Below the pieces are notes generated by a model. The model made no database searches. It was given only the letters and a program-made list of their open reading frames with translations, and had not been told where the DNA came from. Positions 8,498 through 15,756 of a stretch of 64,000 nt of DNA are shown here, piece after piece; position 1 is the stretch's first letter, and each line of letters opens with the position of its first letter. Origin of the DNA: Azoarcus sp. (GTDB lineage: Bacteria > Pseudomonadota > Gammaproteobacteria > Burkholderiales > Rhodocyclaceae). The translations under genes and the position numbers were made by a program. Location of the stretch: NCBI GenBank assembly GCA_030604735.1, contig JAUVVG010000017.1, positions 1 to 64,000 of the forward strand. Reading direction: 5' to 3'.

Positions 8498-8926
8498 ATG
8501 AAACGATATGTTCTGCCTGGCCTGATGGCTCTTGTGCTTGTTTCCATGGAAGCTTCGGCACAGTGCACGCCGGGCACTCGAAACAATAATCTGCAAAACA
8601 TCCTGCCGGGGAATACCGTTTGCGCGACTCGCGCGTCCGATAAGTGGCAGGAGCAACATCGTGGAAGTGGTACGTCGGGCGCGCTTTGGGATTTCAAGAA
8701 AGGGCCTAGCGACCCCATCGATCCGAGCCGGCAAGTCGGGACTTGGTCAATCGGTGGGCCCGGCAACCGGCAAGTGACATACACGTACACCGCATTCGGC
8801 TCCCCGGTGAGTCATACCTTCGAGGTACACGGCCCTACTGGAGGACCTTACAATTTCTGCGGTGTGGGTGGCGCTCAGAATGTGCTTGGTGCGACGGTCG
8901 TACCGGGTGTTACAAGTTGTCCTTGA
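8498..8926 (+). CDS. Small secreted cysteine-containing protein, unknown function
   Basis: The 142-residue product starts at ATG 8498, where a signal peptide begins (MKRYVLPGLMALVLVSMEASAQ, cleavage probably after ASA). The mature part is about 120 residues with four cysteines, including one right after the signal (AQCTPG) and one in the last residues (TSCP). That suggests two disulfides and a periplasmic or extracellular fold. It has repeated Trp-containing stretches (DKWQEQHRG, LWDFKKG) and a beta-rich second half (RQVTYTYTAFG). No known domain was recognised. It sits alone on the plus strand between two minus-strand polysaccharide-locus genes. The frame is open upstream of the ATG but without a better start. 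Confidence 0.65.
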   Translation: MKRYVLPGLMALVLVSMEASAQCTPGTRNNNLQNILPGNTVCATRASDKWQEQHRGSGTSGALWDFKKGPSDPIDPSRQVGTWSIGGPGNRQVTYTYTAFGSPVSHTFEVHGPTGGPYNFCGVGGAQNVLGATVVPGVTSCP

Positions 8927-8982
8927 AGAATAAACGCCATCAGCGGCGAAGACATTGACGACAAGATGGTCAATGCGGCCAC

Positions 8983-10839
8983 CTAGCCGAAGACATCCGG
9001 AGTAGCGGGATGCCCTTGGAGCCATAATTCCATCATCATCATGATCCATACCATGTCGCCGTAGTACCCTGGGTGAGCGGGTAGGTGGATGTCGAGCAGG
9101 TCGTCGATGAAATCAGACCGGATGATCCCGCGCTTTTGGAGGCTGTGCAGACTGTCTCGTGCCAGCGACTTCAGCCCGGCGTGCTGGCAGGCCCAGACGC
9201 CGAAGGGAAGGCCGAAGCCGTGTTTCTTCTTGGTGATGATTTCATCCGGCAGGAAGCCGCGCAGGGCTTCCTTGAAGAACCAGCGCAGGGTGAGGCCTTT
9301 CAGCTTCCATTCCGCTGGGATGGCGAGCGAGAAGTCGAGGAGTTCGTCTGACAGCAGCGGAAATCCGACATCGAGCCCGGCGAGCTGGGTGGTGCCGATG
9401 ACCTTGGGCAGGTCGTTGTCGGCGAGGGTGTATTTCCAGTCCCACGCGAGCATGCGGTTTATCAGGGCGCCCGCACCGGTACCGGCCCAGGTCTCACGCT
9501 GCCCTACGAGGGGATGATCCGGATCGATCGAGGCGAGGAAGTCGGTCTGGAAAACCTTATCCAGGCCGAGGCGCTTGAGAATGTTGTACATCTGCAGGCG
9601 GTCGGGCATCGGCACCTTGGCTTGCTCGACATAGCTGACGCCTTTCTTGACCAGCGGAATCCGGTCCATGCCGGGCAGGGCGAGGATGGGTTCGAGCGCG
9701 GACTTTCGCAGCAGGCCGGGAACGGCGTCGTACCAGCCGAAAACCCGTTGCTTGGCGTAGCGTGTGTTGCCACCGAAGAGCTCGTCGCCGCCGTCTCCGG
9801 CGAGCAGTTTGGCGACGCCGTCGGCACGGGCGCGGCTGGCGCAGATCCAGGCCGGGACCGCGGAGGAGTTGCCAAAGGGTTGGTCGTAGTGGGTGGCGAC
9901 CATGGGGATGCCGTCGAGCAGGTCGGCGGGGGTGACGTAGTATTCGCGGTGATCGACGCCGAAGCACTTGGCGGCGATGCGGGCGTATTCCATCTCGTCG
10001 TAGCCGCTGGCGTCGAAACCGATCGAGTAGCTTTTGGCCGGTTGGCCGAGCACCTTGGTGAGCATGCCGGCGACGGTGGAGCTGTCGGTGCCACCTGACA
10101 GGAAGCAGCCGATGTGGTCTTCATGCCCGCGCGCTTCCTGCGCGACGGATTGTTCTACGATCTCGAGGAAGCGGCGTTTGCTGTGTTCGAGGTCGGGGCG
10201 GGCGTGTTCGTCGAAGCGGGGTGTCCACCACGGCTGGAGGCGGGCAGAGGCTTTGCTGGCACTGGCTTGCCAGTCGAGGCGGTGTGCTGCGGGCAGGCGC
10301 TGGATGCCGTCGAAGATGGTCCGCGGCGCCGGGATCATGTGGAAGTAGAGGTAGTCGTAGATCGCCTGGTTCGATAGCTTGCGAGGTGCTGCCGGTACGG
10401 CGTCGGCACGGTCGGCGAAGCACAGGCTGCCGTCATGCTCGCCATGGCAGATCGGCCAGGTGCCGAAGCGGTCGGCAACCAGCGTGACCCGGCCTTCGGC
10501 GGTGTCGATCAGGATGGCGGCGAAGCGGCCTTTGGCGTGTGCGGGGGCCTGCTCGCCGAACTGCCTGAATGCGGCGATCCAGGCGGTCGCCGGACCACGC
10601 GTGCGGGCGAGCTCGGCCAGGACCGTGTCGTCGAAGCGCGGCGCGCCCGGGGCGATACAGATCAGCGGGCCTTCGCGCGCGACCGAGGTGTCGGCGGAAT
10701 GCGCGACGTAGCCGCCGTCGAAGGGGATCAGCGAGAGGCCTTGCGCACTGGCACGCTCTGCTGGCGCTTCGATACGGTGTGGGTGTGCGGAAGGAGAGGC
10801 GACCTGGCCGAAGAAGTGTGAGTGCACGTTGTGGGCCAT
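8983..10839 (-). CDS. Asparagine-synthase-like amidotransferase without the glutaminase cysteine
   Basis: This 618-residue protein has the asparagine synthetase B architecture. An N-terminal class II glutaminase-like domain (about 35-190, with LVADRFGTWPI near 120) is followed by a synthetase domain with the ATP PP-loop SGGTDSS at 248-254 and GDGGDELFGG at 348-357. The N-terminus reads MAHNVHSHFF rather than Met-Cys-Gly, so the nucleophilic Cys2 is absent and glutamine hydrolysis is unlikely. It may use free ammonia, or another amine, to make an amide by adenylation. Exosortase-A loci commonly encode related amidotransferases with the cysteine. It likely modifies a sugar or acyl group. The loss of Cys is seen; the substrate is unknown. 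Confidence 0.85.
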   Translation of the reverse strand: MAHNVHSHFFGQVASPSAHPHRIEAPAERASAQGLSLIPFDGGYVAHSADTSVAREGPLICIAPGAPRFDDTVLAELARTRGPATAWIAAFRQFGEQAPAHAKGRFAAILIDTAEGRVTLVADRFGTWPICHGEHDGSLCFADRADAVPAAPRKLSNQAIYDYLYFHMIPAPRTIFDGIQRLPAAHRLDWQASASKASARLQPWWTPRFDEHARPDLEHSKRRFLEIVEQSVAQEARGHEDHIGCFLSGGTDSSTVAGMLTKVLGQPAKSYSIGFDASGYDEMEYARIAAKCFGVDHREYYVTPADLLDGIPMVATHYDQPFGNSSAVPAWICASRARADGVAKLLAGDGGDELFGGNTRYAKQRVFGWYDAVPGLLRKSALEPILALPGMDRIPLVKKGVSYVEQAKVPMPDRLQMYNILKRLGLDKVFQTDFLASIDPDHPLVGQRETWAGTGAGALINRMLAWDWKYTLADNDLPKVIGTTQLAGLDVGFPLLSDELLDFSLAIPAEWKLKGLTLRWFFKEALRGFLPDEIITKKKHGFGLPFGVWACQHAGLKSLARDSLHSLQKRGIIRSDFIDDLLDIHLPAHPGYYGDMVWIMMMMELWLQGHPATPDVFG

Positions 10840-10842
10840 TCG

Positions 10843-11136
10843 TCAGGCCAAGGCCAGTTCCAGCTTGCTCACCCTGGCAAGGTCGGCCGTCTGGCGCGCA
10901 AGCCAGAGGTCGTGCGCATCCTGCATCGCCAACCAGCTTTCGGGGCTGCGTCCCAGCGCCTTTGATAGCCGCAAGGCCATTTCGGGCGTGACGCGACTGC
11001 TACCCTTGAGCACGCGGCTCAAAGTGGAAGCTGCGACATCCAGTCGGCTGGCCAATTCACGACCACTGATGCCGTGCGGCGAGAGATATACCTCGGTGAT
11101 GAATTCCCCAGGATGGGGTGGATTATGCATGGCCAT
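10843..11136 (-). CDS. higA: HigA-family antitoxin
   Basis: This 97-residue protein starts with the HigA signature (NPPHPGEFITEVYL) and contains a Cro/C1-type helix-turn-helix at about residues 25-75 (GRELASRLDVAASTLSRVLKG, RVTPEMALRLSKALG). It should bind the HigB toxin and repress the operon. Its ATG overlaps the last base of the toxin gene, giving the inverted toxin-first order typical of higBA. The 3' end sits four bases from the start of the amidotransferase gene on the same strand, so read-through into that gene is possible. Confidence 0.93.
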   Translation of the reverse strand: MAMHNPPHPGEFITEVYLSPHGISGRELASRLDVAASTLSRVLKGSSRVTPEMALRLSKALGRSPESWLAMQDAHDLWLARQTADLARVSKLELALA

Positions 11137-11414
11137 CAGTGGTAGTCCTCGTAGTCCAGAACGTAGGCATTGCCGTCGATAAACTCAAAAGTCACCCGCC
11201 AGTTGCCACTGACGGTGATCGACCAGCGCCCAACTTGTTCGCCCTTGAGTGGATGCAGGCGAAAGCCCGGAATATCCATGTCGTCGATCGTTTGTGCAGT
11301 GTCGAGCGCCACAAGCTGCATTCGAAGTCGCTTGACATGGCTGGCGTGAACGCCCGACGGGCTGCCAGTCTCAAAAAGTCCGCGGAGGCCCTTGTGCCGA
11401 AACGACTTGATCAT
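11136..11414 (-). CDS. higB: HigB-family toxin (mRNA interferase)
   Basis: This 92-residue protein matches HigB/RelE-fold toxins that cut mRNA at the ribosome: MIKSFRHKGLRGLFETG at the start, LDTAQTIDDMDIPGFRLHPLKG in the middle and GRWSITVSGNWRVTFEF, then VLDYEDYH at the end. It is first in the operon and overlaps higA by one base. A perfect inverted repeat ends 12 bases upstream of its ATG and is the likely autoregulatory site. Confidence 0.93.
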   Translation of the reverse strand: MIKSFRHKGLRGLFETGSPSGVHASHVKRLRMQLVALDTAQTIDDMDIPGFRLHPLKGEQVGRWSITVSGNWRVTFEFIDGNAYVLDYEDYH

Positions 11415-11425
11415 GTTTCATCTTA

Positions 11426-11450
11426 GCTTGTTGCGCATCACGCAACAAGC
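11426..11450. promoter_or_regulatory. Probable higBA operator
   Basis: A perfect 10-base inverted repeat (GCTTGTTGCG, spacer CATCA, CGCAACAAGC) lies just upstream of higB. HigA proteins carry a helix-turn-helix and repress their own promoter, so this is the natural binding site. Assigned by symmetry and position only. Confidence 0.65.
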
Positions 11451-11588
11451 GCTTGGTGAACCGGTGCTGGGCAGTTTGAAGGACCCCGATGCTGTGTTGG
11501 GTTCAATGAGCGCTTCTCTTCAGTCTGTCATGGCAATGTTTCATGCGCGTACGATAGCGCTTAACATTCACTCCACCAATCGTCAAAG

Positions 11589-12224
11589 ATGAAAAATCCG
11601 CGGTTCGAAAAATTCGGGCGCATGCAAAAACAATATAACCGCATCCACCCCTGGGGCTTGTCGCAAGGCGGTCTTTTCATTCCGCATTGTTACGAAGAGC
11701 AGGACCCCGATGGCCTGTCCTGGTGGGACGATGTGGGCTTCGTCCTGAATCGACGGCGCGTCATAGTCTGGTGGCGTCATCCACGCGACGTGTACTCCGA
11801 CGCCATCGATGAGCAGGCTCGCGCGCGGGCAGGCAAAGACCCGGGGGATGATTGGATATCTGAGGGGAGCACGCCTAACTACCGGCGGGTAGGCAAGTCA
11901 CGCAAGAGACTCGTGAGCTACACGTGCCGCGCGCCGTCAAGTGAGCAGGAAGCGTACTACTGTTCGTTACGTGAAATCGAGAGACGTTTGGCTGACGAGG
12001 GTATCGATTTCGAGGTGAAGGCGTCATGGCGACGAGAACGCTTGCGCTGGGCCACAGGCGTCGAGTTGATTGCACCGCTGGAGGTGCGCAACGAAGCTGA
12101 ACTGGCGGCGGTTGCCCTACTTGCCCGTCGATTGATTCTCGGGCAAACCACGCTTCAGGCCGAGTATCCGGATTATTGCTACGGCAGGGTCGATTGGCTT
12201 GGTGAGTCCGCCAGGAGAAAGTGA
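11589..12224 (+). CDS. Conserved-looking protein of unknown function
   Basis: This 211-residue protein has no signal peptide and no membrane segment. It is rich in Trp, Arg and acidic residues, with stretches such as WWDDVGFVLNRRRVIVWWRHPRD and YCSLREIERRLADEGIDFEV. No catalytic motif or known domain was recognised, so no function is proposed. The frame is cleanly open, base composition matches the neighbours, and no competing frame is better, which supports a real gene. The 174 bases separating it from higBA hold the higBA operator; its 3' side runs into REP repeats. Confidence 0.6.
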   Translation: MKNPRFEKFGRMQKQYNRIHPWGLSQGGLFIPHCYEEQDPDGLSWWDDVGFVLNRRRVIVWWRHPRDVYSDAIDEQARARAGKDPGDDWISEGSTPNYRRVGKSRKRLVSYTCRAPSSEQEAYYCSLREIERRLADEGIDFEVKASWRRERLRWATGVELIAPLEVRNEAELAAVALLARRLILGQTTLQAEYPDYCYGRVDWLGESARRK

Positions 12225-12366
12225 AGAACGGAAGGCCGGGAAAGTTGCCTTGATCTATCGGGATAACTCTGTATCTCCTGCTATTTCTGCGAATTGTCGG
12301 AGCGCAGGTACCAAGAGGGCGTAGCCGCTTCGCAGGTACAAAGAGCGTGAAGCCGCTTGGAAGCGC

Positions 12367-12730
12367 GGTGGGAGCGGCGCAAGCCGCGAACAGGTGCGTC
12401 GTGCGCGCGCGGTGCCCGTTCCGGCAGCTGGGTTCGCCGCTTGCGCGGCTCCTACAGGGAGTGATGGCGCTCGGGTTCAGTGTAGGAACGGCGCAAGCCG
12501 CGAACAGCGGCGATGGAGCGTGCGAAGTGCCAATTCCGCTGCCGTTCGCCGCTCGCGTGGCTCCCACAGGGAGTGATGGCGCTCGGGTTCAGTGTAGGAG
12601 CGGCGCCAGCCGCGAACAGGAGCGTCGTGCGCGCACGGTGCCCGTTCCGGCAGCTGGGTTCGCCGCTTGCGCGGCTCCTACGGGTAGTGGGTGCGTTTGG
12701 CGTAGATGCAGGTTGCGCAAGCCGCGAATT
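12367..12730. repeat. REP/BIME cluster upstream of the RAYT transposase
   Basis: Seven REP half-elements alternate in orientation: near 12367, 12431, 12481, 12543, 12592, 12658 and 12711. The forward form is GGAGCGGCGCAAGCCGCGAA, able to fold as GCGGC-GCAA-GCCGC; the other form is its reverse complement. Two of the intervals share a conserved spacer (AGGGAGTGATGGCGCTCGGG, then TTCAGTGTAGGAGC), so the elements form BIME-like pairs. No protein gene is supported between 12225 and 12752. Confidence 0.9.
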
Positions 12731-12752
12731 GTTGCGCTATTATGGTTATGGC

Positions 12753-13208
12753 ATGAAAGCGCGATCTCATCTGCTCCGGCGAGGGCGTTTCTCGGAATCA
12801 GGGCGCATCTACCTTGTGACGACGGTTACAAGGGAGCGCGCGCGGGTTTTCGATGATTTTCGCATCGCCAGGGTCACGATTTTGCAGCTGCGAAAAGTGT
12901 CGAGTGACAGCCGTTGTTCAACCCTGGCTTTCGTTCTGATGCCGGACCACCTGCACTGGCTCGTTCAGATTCACGAGGCGACACTTTCGCAGCTAGTCGC
13001 TGAAGTCAAAGCAAATTCGGCCCGGGAAGTGAATCGCTTGTTGGGGGGCTCCGGGCAGTCACTTTGGCAGAAGGGCTTTCACGATCATGCGGTGCGCCGG
13101 GAGGAGTCTCTGCGCGAAATTGGGCGCTACGTCGTGATGAATCCGGTGCGCGCCGGTCTCGCGAGGCGTCCCGGCGAGTATTCGCATTGGGATGCTGCTT
13201 GGTTGTGA
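12753..13208 (+). CDS. rayT: REP-associated tyrosine transposase (RAYT, Y1/HUH family)
   Basis: The 151-residue product from ATG 12753 has the Y1 transposase pattern of IS200/IS605-like RAYT proteins. It has a FSESGRIYLVTTVTRER start, the HUH motif in VLMPDHLHWLVQ (near residue 70), GQSLWQKGFHDHAVRREESL, and the Tyr-containing RYVVMNPVRAGL (near 130). RAYTs nick single-stranded REP hairpins and are thought to spread them. Here REP clusters flank the gene on both sides, and further copies occur at 22.3 kb and 28.5 kb. The frame is open further upstream but that part runs through REP sequence, so the ATG after it is preferred. Confidence 0.92.
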   Translation: MKARSHLLRRGRFSESGRIYLVTTVTRERARVFDDFRIARVTILQLRKVSSDSRCSTLAFVLMPDHLHWLVQIHEATLSQLVAEVKANSAREVNRLLGGSGQSLWQKGFHDHAVRREESLREIGRYVVMNPVRAGLARRPGEYSHWDAAWL

Positions 13209-13219
13209 TGGGGGTGCCG

Positions 13220-13520
13220 CGGTCGAGTTCGCGCTCCTACCTGGTGTTCGGGCGCCTCTACCCGTGCAGGAGCCGCGCGAGCGGCGAACGGCAGCGGAAT
13301 TGGCACTTCGCACGCACCATCGCCGCTGTTCGCGGCTGGCGCCGCTCCTACCTGGTGTTCGGGCGTCTCTAATTGTGCAGGAGCCGCGCGAGCGGCGAAC
13401 GGCAGTGGAATTGGCACTTCGCACGCACCATCGCCGCTGTTCGCGGCTGGCGCCGCTCCTACACTGAACCCGAGCGCCATCACTCCCTGTGGGAGCCGCG
13501 CGAGCGGCGAACGGCAGCGC
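13220..13520. repeat. REP/BIME cluster downstream of the RAYT, with a 111-base tandem duplication
   Basis: At least five REP half-elements lie here. A unit from about 13265 (TGCAGGAGCCGCGCGAGCGG, continuing through a REP hairpin to CTCCTACCTGGTGTTCGGGC) is repeated almost exactly from 13376, a period of 111 bases. A partial third unit ends near 13520. The inverse of the spacer shared with the upstream cluster occurs at about 13452-13493. No gene is supported between 13209 and 13577. Confidence 0.88.
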
Positions 13521-13577
13521 ACGGAATTGGCTCTTCACGCGCACGTTCGCACAAGTAAGAAGCGACAGATCGTGCCT

Positions 13578-14801
13578 TCAAACCAAGACTTCCACCACCT
13601 CCGGATGCCCCAGAAAACCCTGCGGGCTGGCGCTGGCGCCGTAGGCGCCGGACTGGAATACCACGACGAGATCGCCGACTTGCGCGTGGCCGAGGGGCAT
13701 TTTGTCGGCGACGATGTCGAGCGGGGTGCACAGCGGGCCGACGACCGAGGCGGGTTCGACGCCTTCTGGCGGGGTCATGCGGTTGCCGATGGCGACCGGG
13801 TAGTTCTTGCGGATGACCTGGCCGAAGTTGCCGGAGTTGGACAGGTGATGATGCAGGCCGCCGTCGGCGACGAGGTAGGTGTGGCCGCGCGAGACCTTGC
13901 GGTCGAGAATGCGGCAGACATAGAGGCCGGCCTCGCCGACCAGGTAACGGCCGAGTTCTAGCACGATCTCGGCTTTTGGCAACTTGCTGGCTGCCTCCGC
14001 CTGGATGGTGGCGAGGTTTTCGCCTATCGGGGCGAGGTCGAGCGGCTGCTCGCCGGGAAAATAGGGGATGCCGAAGCCGCCACCGAGGTTGAGGAATTTG
14101 ACCGGGGCAGGGGCGTGCTCGGCAAGCTTCAGCGCGAGGTCGAAGCATTTGCGCTGGGCTTCGACGATGGCTTCGGCCTTGAGATTCTGCGAGCCGGCGA
14201 AGAGGTGGAAGCCTTCGAAGGCGAGGCCGGTCTCGGGGTTGCTGACCTTGGCGATCTCGGCGAGGAGTAGCGGTACCTGCTCGGCGTCAACCCCGAACTG
14301 CTTGGGGCCGCCACCCATTTTCATGCCGGAGGATTTGAGTTCGAAGTCCGGGTTGACCCGCACCGAAACCCGCGCCGGCACGCCAAGTTCGTGCGCGGCC
14401 GCGGCGAGTACGGCGACTTCGCGGAAGGACTCGATGTTGACCATGATGCCGGCGGCCACCGCCTGCCGCAGTTCCGCGTCGGTCTTGCCCGGGCCGGCGA
14501 AACTGATCTCGTCCGGATCGGCGCCGACATCGAGCGCAATCTTGAGCTCGCCGGCCGAGGCAACGTCGATGCCTTCGACCCGCCGCGCCATGTGGGCGAC
14601 CACCGCCGGCATCGGGTTGGCCTTCATCGCATAGTGCAGCTTGATGCCGCGCGGCAGGGCGGCGCGCAACTGGGCGACCCGGGCGTCGAGCAGGCTGCGG
14701 TCGTAGGCGTAGAAGGGCGTGCGTCCGACCCGAGCGGCCAGCCTGCCAAGCGTCATGCCGCCGATTACCAGCTCGTCGTTCCAGGTCGGGAACTGGGTCA
14801 T
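13578..14801 (-). CDS. PLP-dependent decarboxylase, exosortase-A system type
   Basis: This is a fold-type III PLP enzyme of the LysA/ornithine decarboxylase superfamily, close to the exosortase-A-associated family TIGR03099. About 407 residues follow from the ATG at 14801; an upstream ATG at 14858 would add a Pro/Thr-rich tail not typical of the family. The PLP lysine is in KLHYAMKANP (near residue 55). HLFAGSQN, the glycine-rich GGGFGIPYFPGE phosphate loop and ELGRYLVGEAG are all present. The substrate-binding cysteine region reads VVGPLCTPLDI. Likely decarboxylates an amino acid, perhaps carried by the ACP system encoded nearby with the acyl-CoA ligase. Substrate unknown. Confidence 0.9.
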   Translation of the reverse strand: MTQFPTWNDELVIGGMTLGRLAARVGRTPFYAYDRSLLDARVAQLRAALPRGIKLHYAMKANPMPAVVAHMARRVEGIDVASAGELKIALDVGADPDEISFAGPGKTDAELRQAVAAGIMVNIESFREVAVLAAAAHELGVPARVSVRVNPDFELKSSGMKMGGGPKQFGVDAEQVPLLLAEIAKVSNPETGLAFEGFHLFAGSQNLKAEAIVEAQRKCFDLALKLAEHAPAPVKFLNLGGGFGIPYFPGEQPLDLAPIGENLATIQAEAASKLPKAEIVLELGRYLVGEAGLYVCRILDRKVSRGHTYLVADGGLHHHLSNSGNFGQVIRKNYPVAIGNRMTPPEGVEPASVVGPLCTPLDIVADKMPLGHAQVGDLVVVFQSGAYGASASPQGFLGHPEVVEVLV

Positions 14802-14939
14802 CGGGGTGTGGGTGGGGGGGCGGGTGTCTCGGGAACTAGGGGCATTCATAGGGTTCAACGGCCTGCCTGGATATGCTTAGCGGTAGTCGGAGTTTACGCC
14901 GACTGGTTCATGGTGTCCTGTTTTTGGTATTGTCATCGT

Positions 14940-15245
14940 ATGAGATTGAGCGACGAGCAGGTTCGAATCATTCGTGAAACGGTGGCCGAGATATTTGGCC
15001 CCCGAGCGAATGTGCGCCTGTTTGGATCGCGTATCGACGATACCCGGCGCGGTGGAGATATCGATCTCTACATTGAGACCGAGTCGGCCCCTGCTGCAGA
15101 ACTCGCCAAAGCCGAGCTGGTTTTTCTTTGCAGGTTGAAACGCAAATTGGGCGATCAGAAGATCGACCTCTTGTTGGACTATCCGGCACGCCGGCACCGG
15201 CCGCCCGTGTTCGAGCTTGCCAAGGCGAGTGGAGTCAGATTGTGA
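14940..15245 (+). CDS. MNT-type nucleotidyltransferase antitoxin
   Basis: This 101-residue protein belongs to the minimal nucleotidyltransferase family, with the GSRIDDTRRGGDIDLYIE motif carrying the catalytic Asp pair (near residues 34-47) and a later Asp in KIDLLLDYPA. MNT proteins pair with HEPN toxins; in characterised HepT-MntA systems MntA AMPylates a Tyr in the toxin. Its stop overlaps the next start by one base (TGATG), so the two are co-translated. It is divergent from the decarboxylase gene. Confidence 0.88.
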   Translation: MRLSDEQVRIIRETVAEIFGPRANVRLFGSRIDDTRRGGDIDLYIETESAPAAELAKAELVFLCRLKRKLGDQKIDLLLDYPARRHRPPVFELAKASGVRL

Positions 15246-15748
15246 TGGATAACACCGCGTTTCTTCGACTTCAGGACGGCTGGCGCCAGGCTCAGAGGCA
15301 TCACCATCACATGTTTCACGCCCTGGATGCGCTTGAGAGCTTGTTGCCATTGGACGAACAGCGTTTTGTTGCGATGACCGATGACGAGGTTCAGGATGTC
15401 GATCAGTTCGTCTTCCGCTTCAGCAAGCTTCAGGATGTCATTGGGGCACGCGTCTTTCCAGCACTATTGGATTATCTCGAGGAACCCTATCGGGAGCGTC
15501 CCATGCTCGACAAGTTGAATCGGCTCGAGCAGCTCGGTTACCTGACCAGTGTGGATGAATGGCAGTATTTCCGCGAAATCAGGAATCGATTCACTCACGA
15601 CTATCCTGACGACGCCGAGCGTAACGCGGTCAATCTCAATCTGGCAACCGCGGCGGCGTTTGACTTGAGCAAGATGCTGTCCGTTTTGCAAGATCGACTC
15701 AAAATCGACCGCGCCGAGCTTGAACTGGCCGAGATCGACGCCCGGTAG
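15245..15748 (+). CDS. HEPN-domain toxin partner of the MNT protein
   Basis: This 167-residue helical protein is coupled to the MNT gene. It carries the HEPN Rx4H motif in REIRNRFTHDYP (near residues 112-121), the RNase site of HepT-like toxins. Helical segments surround it (FSKLQDVIGARVFPALLDYL, KLNRLEQLGYL, AATAAFDLSKML-like stretch). There is no obvious RX4HXY: the residues after His are Asp-Tyr, so the Tyr that MntA would AMPylate is plausibly the one two residues on. RNase activity is inferred from the family. Confidence 0.82.
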   Translation: MDNTAFLRLQDGWRQAQRHHHHMFHALDALESLLPLDEQRFVAMTDDEVQDVDQFVFRFSKLQDVIGARVFPALLDYLEEPYRERPMLDKLNRLEQLGYLTSVDEWQYFREIRNRFTHDYPDDAERNAVNLNLATAAAFDLSKMLSVLQDRLKIDRAELELAEIDAR

Positions 15749-15756
15749 CGTCTTGA

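Noticed and set aside
13220-13520. CRISPR-like array because of regularly repeated 111-base units
   Set aside because: Units are too long, contain REP hairpins, have only two full copies, and no cas genes are present.
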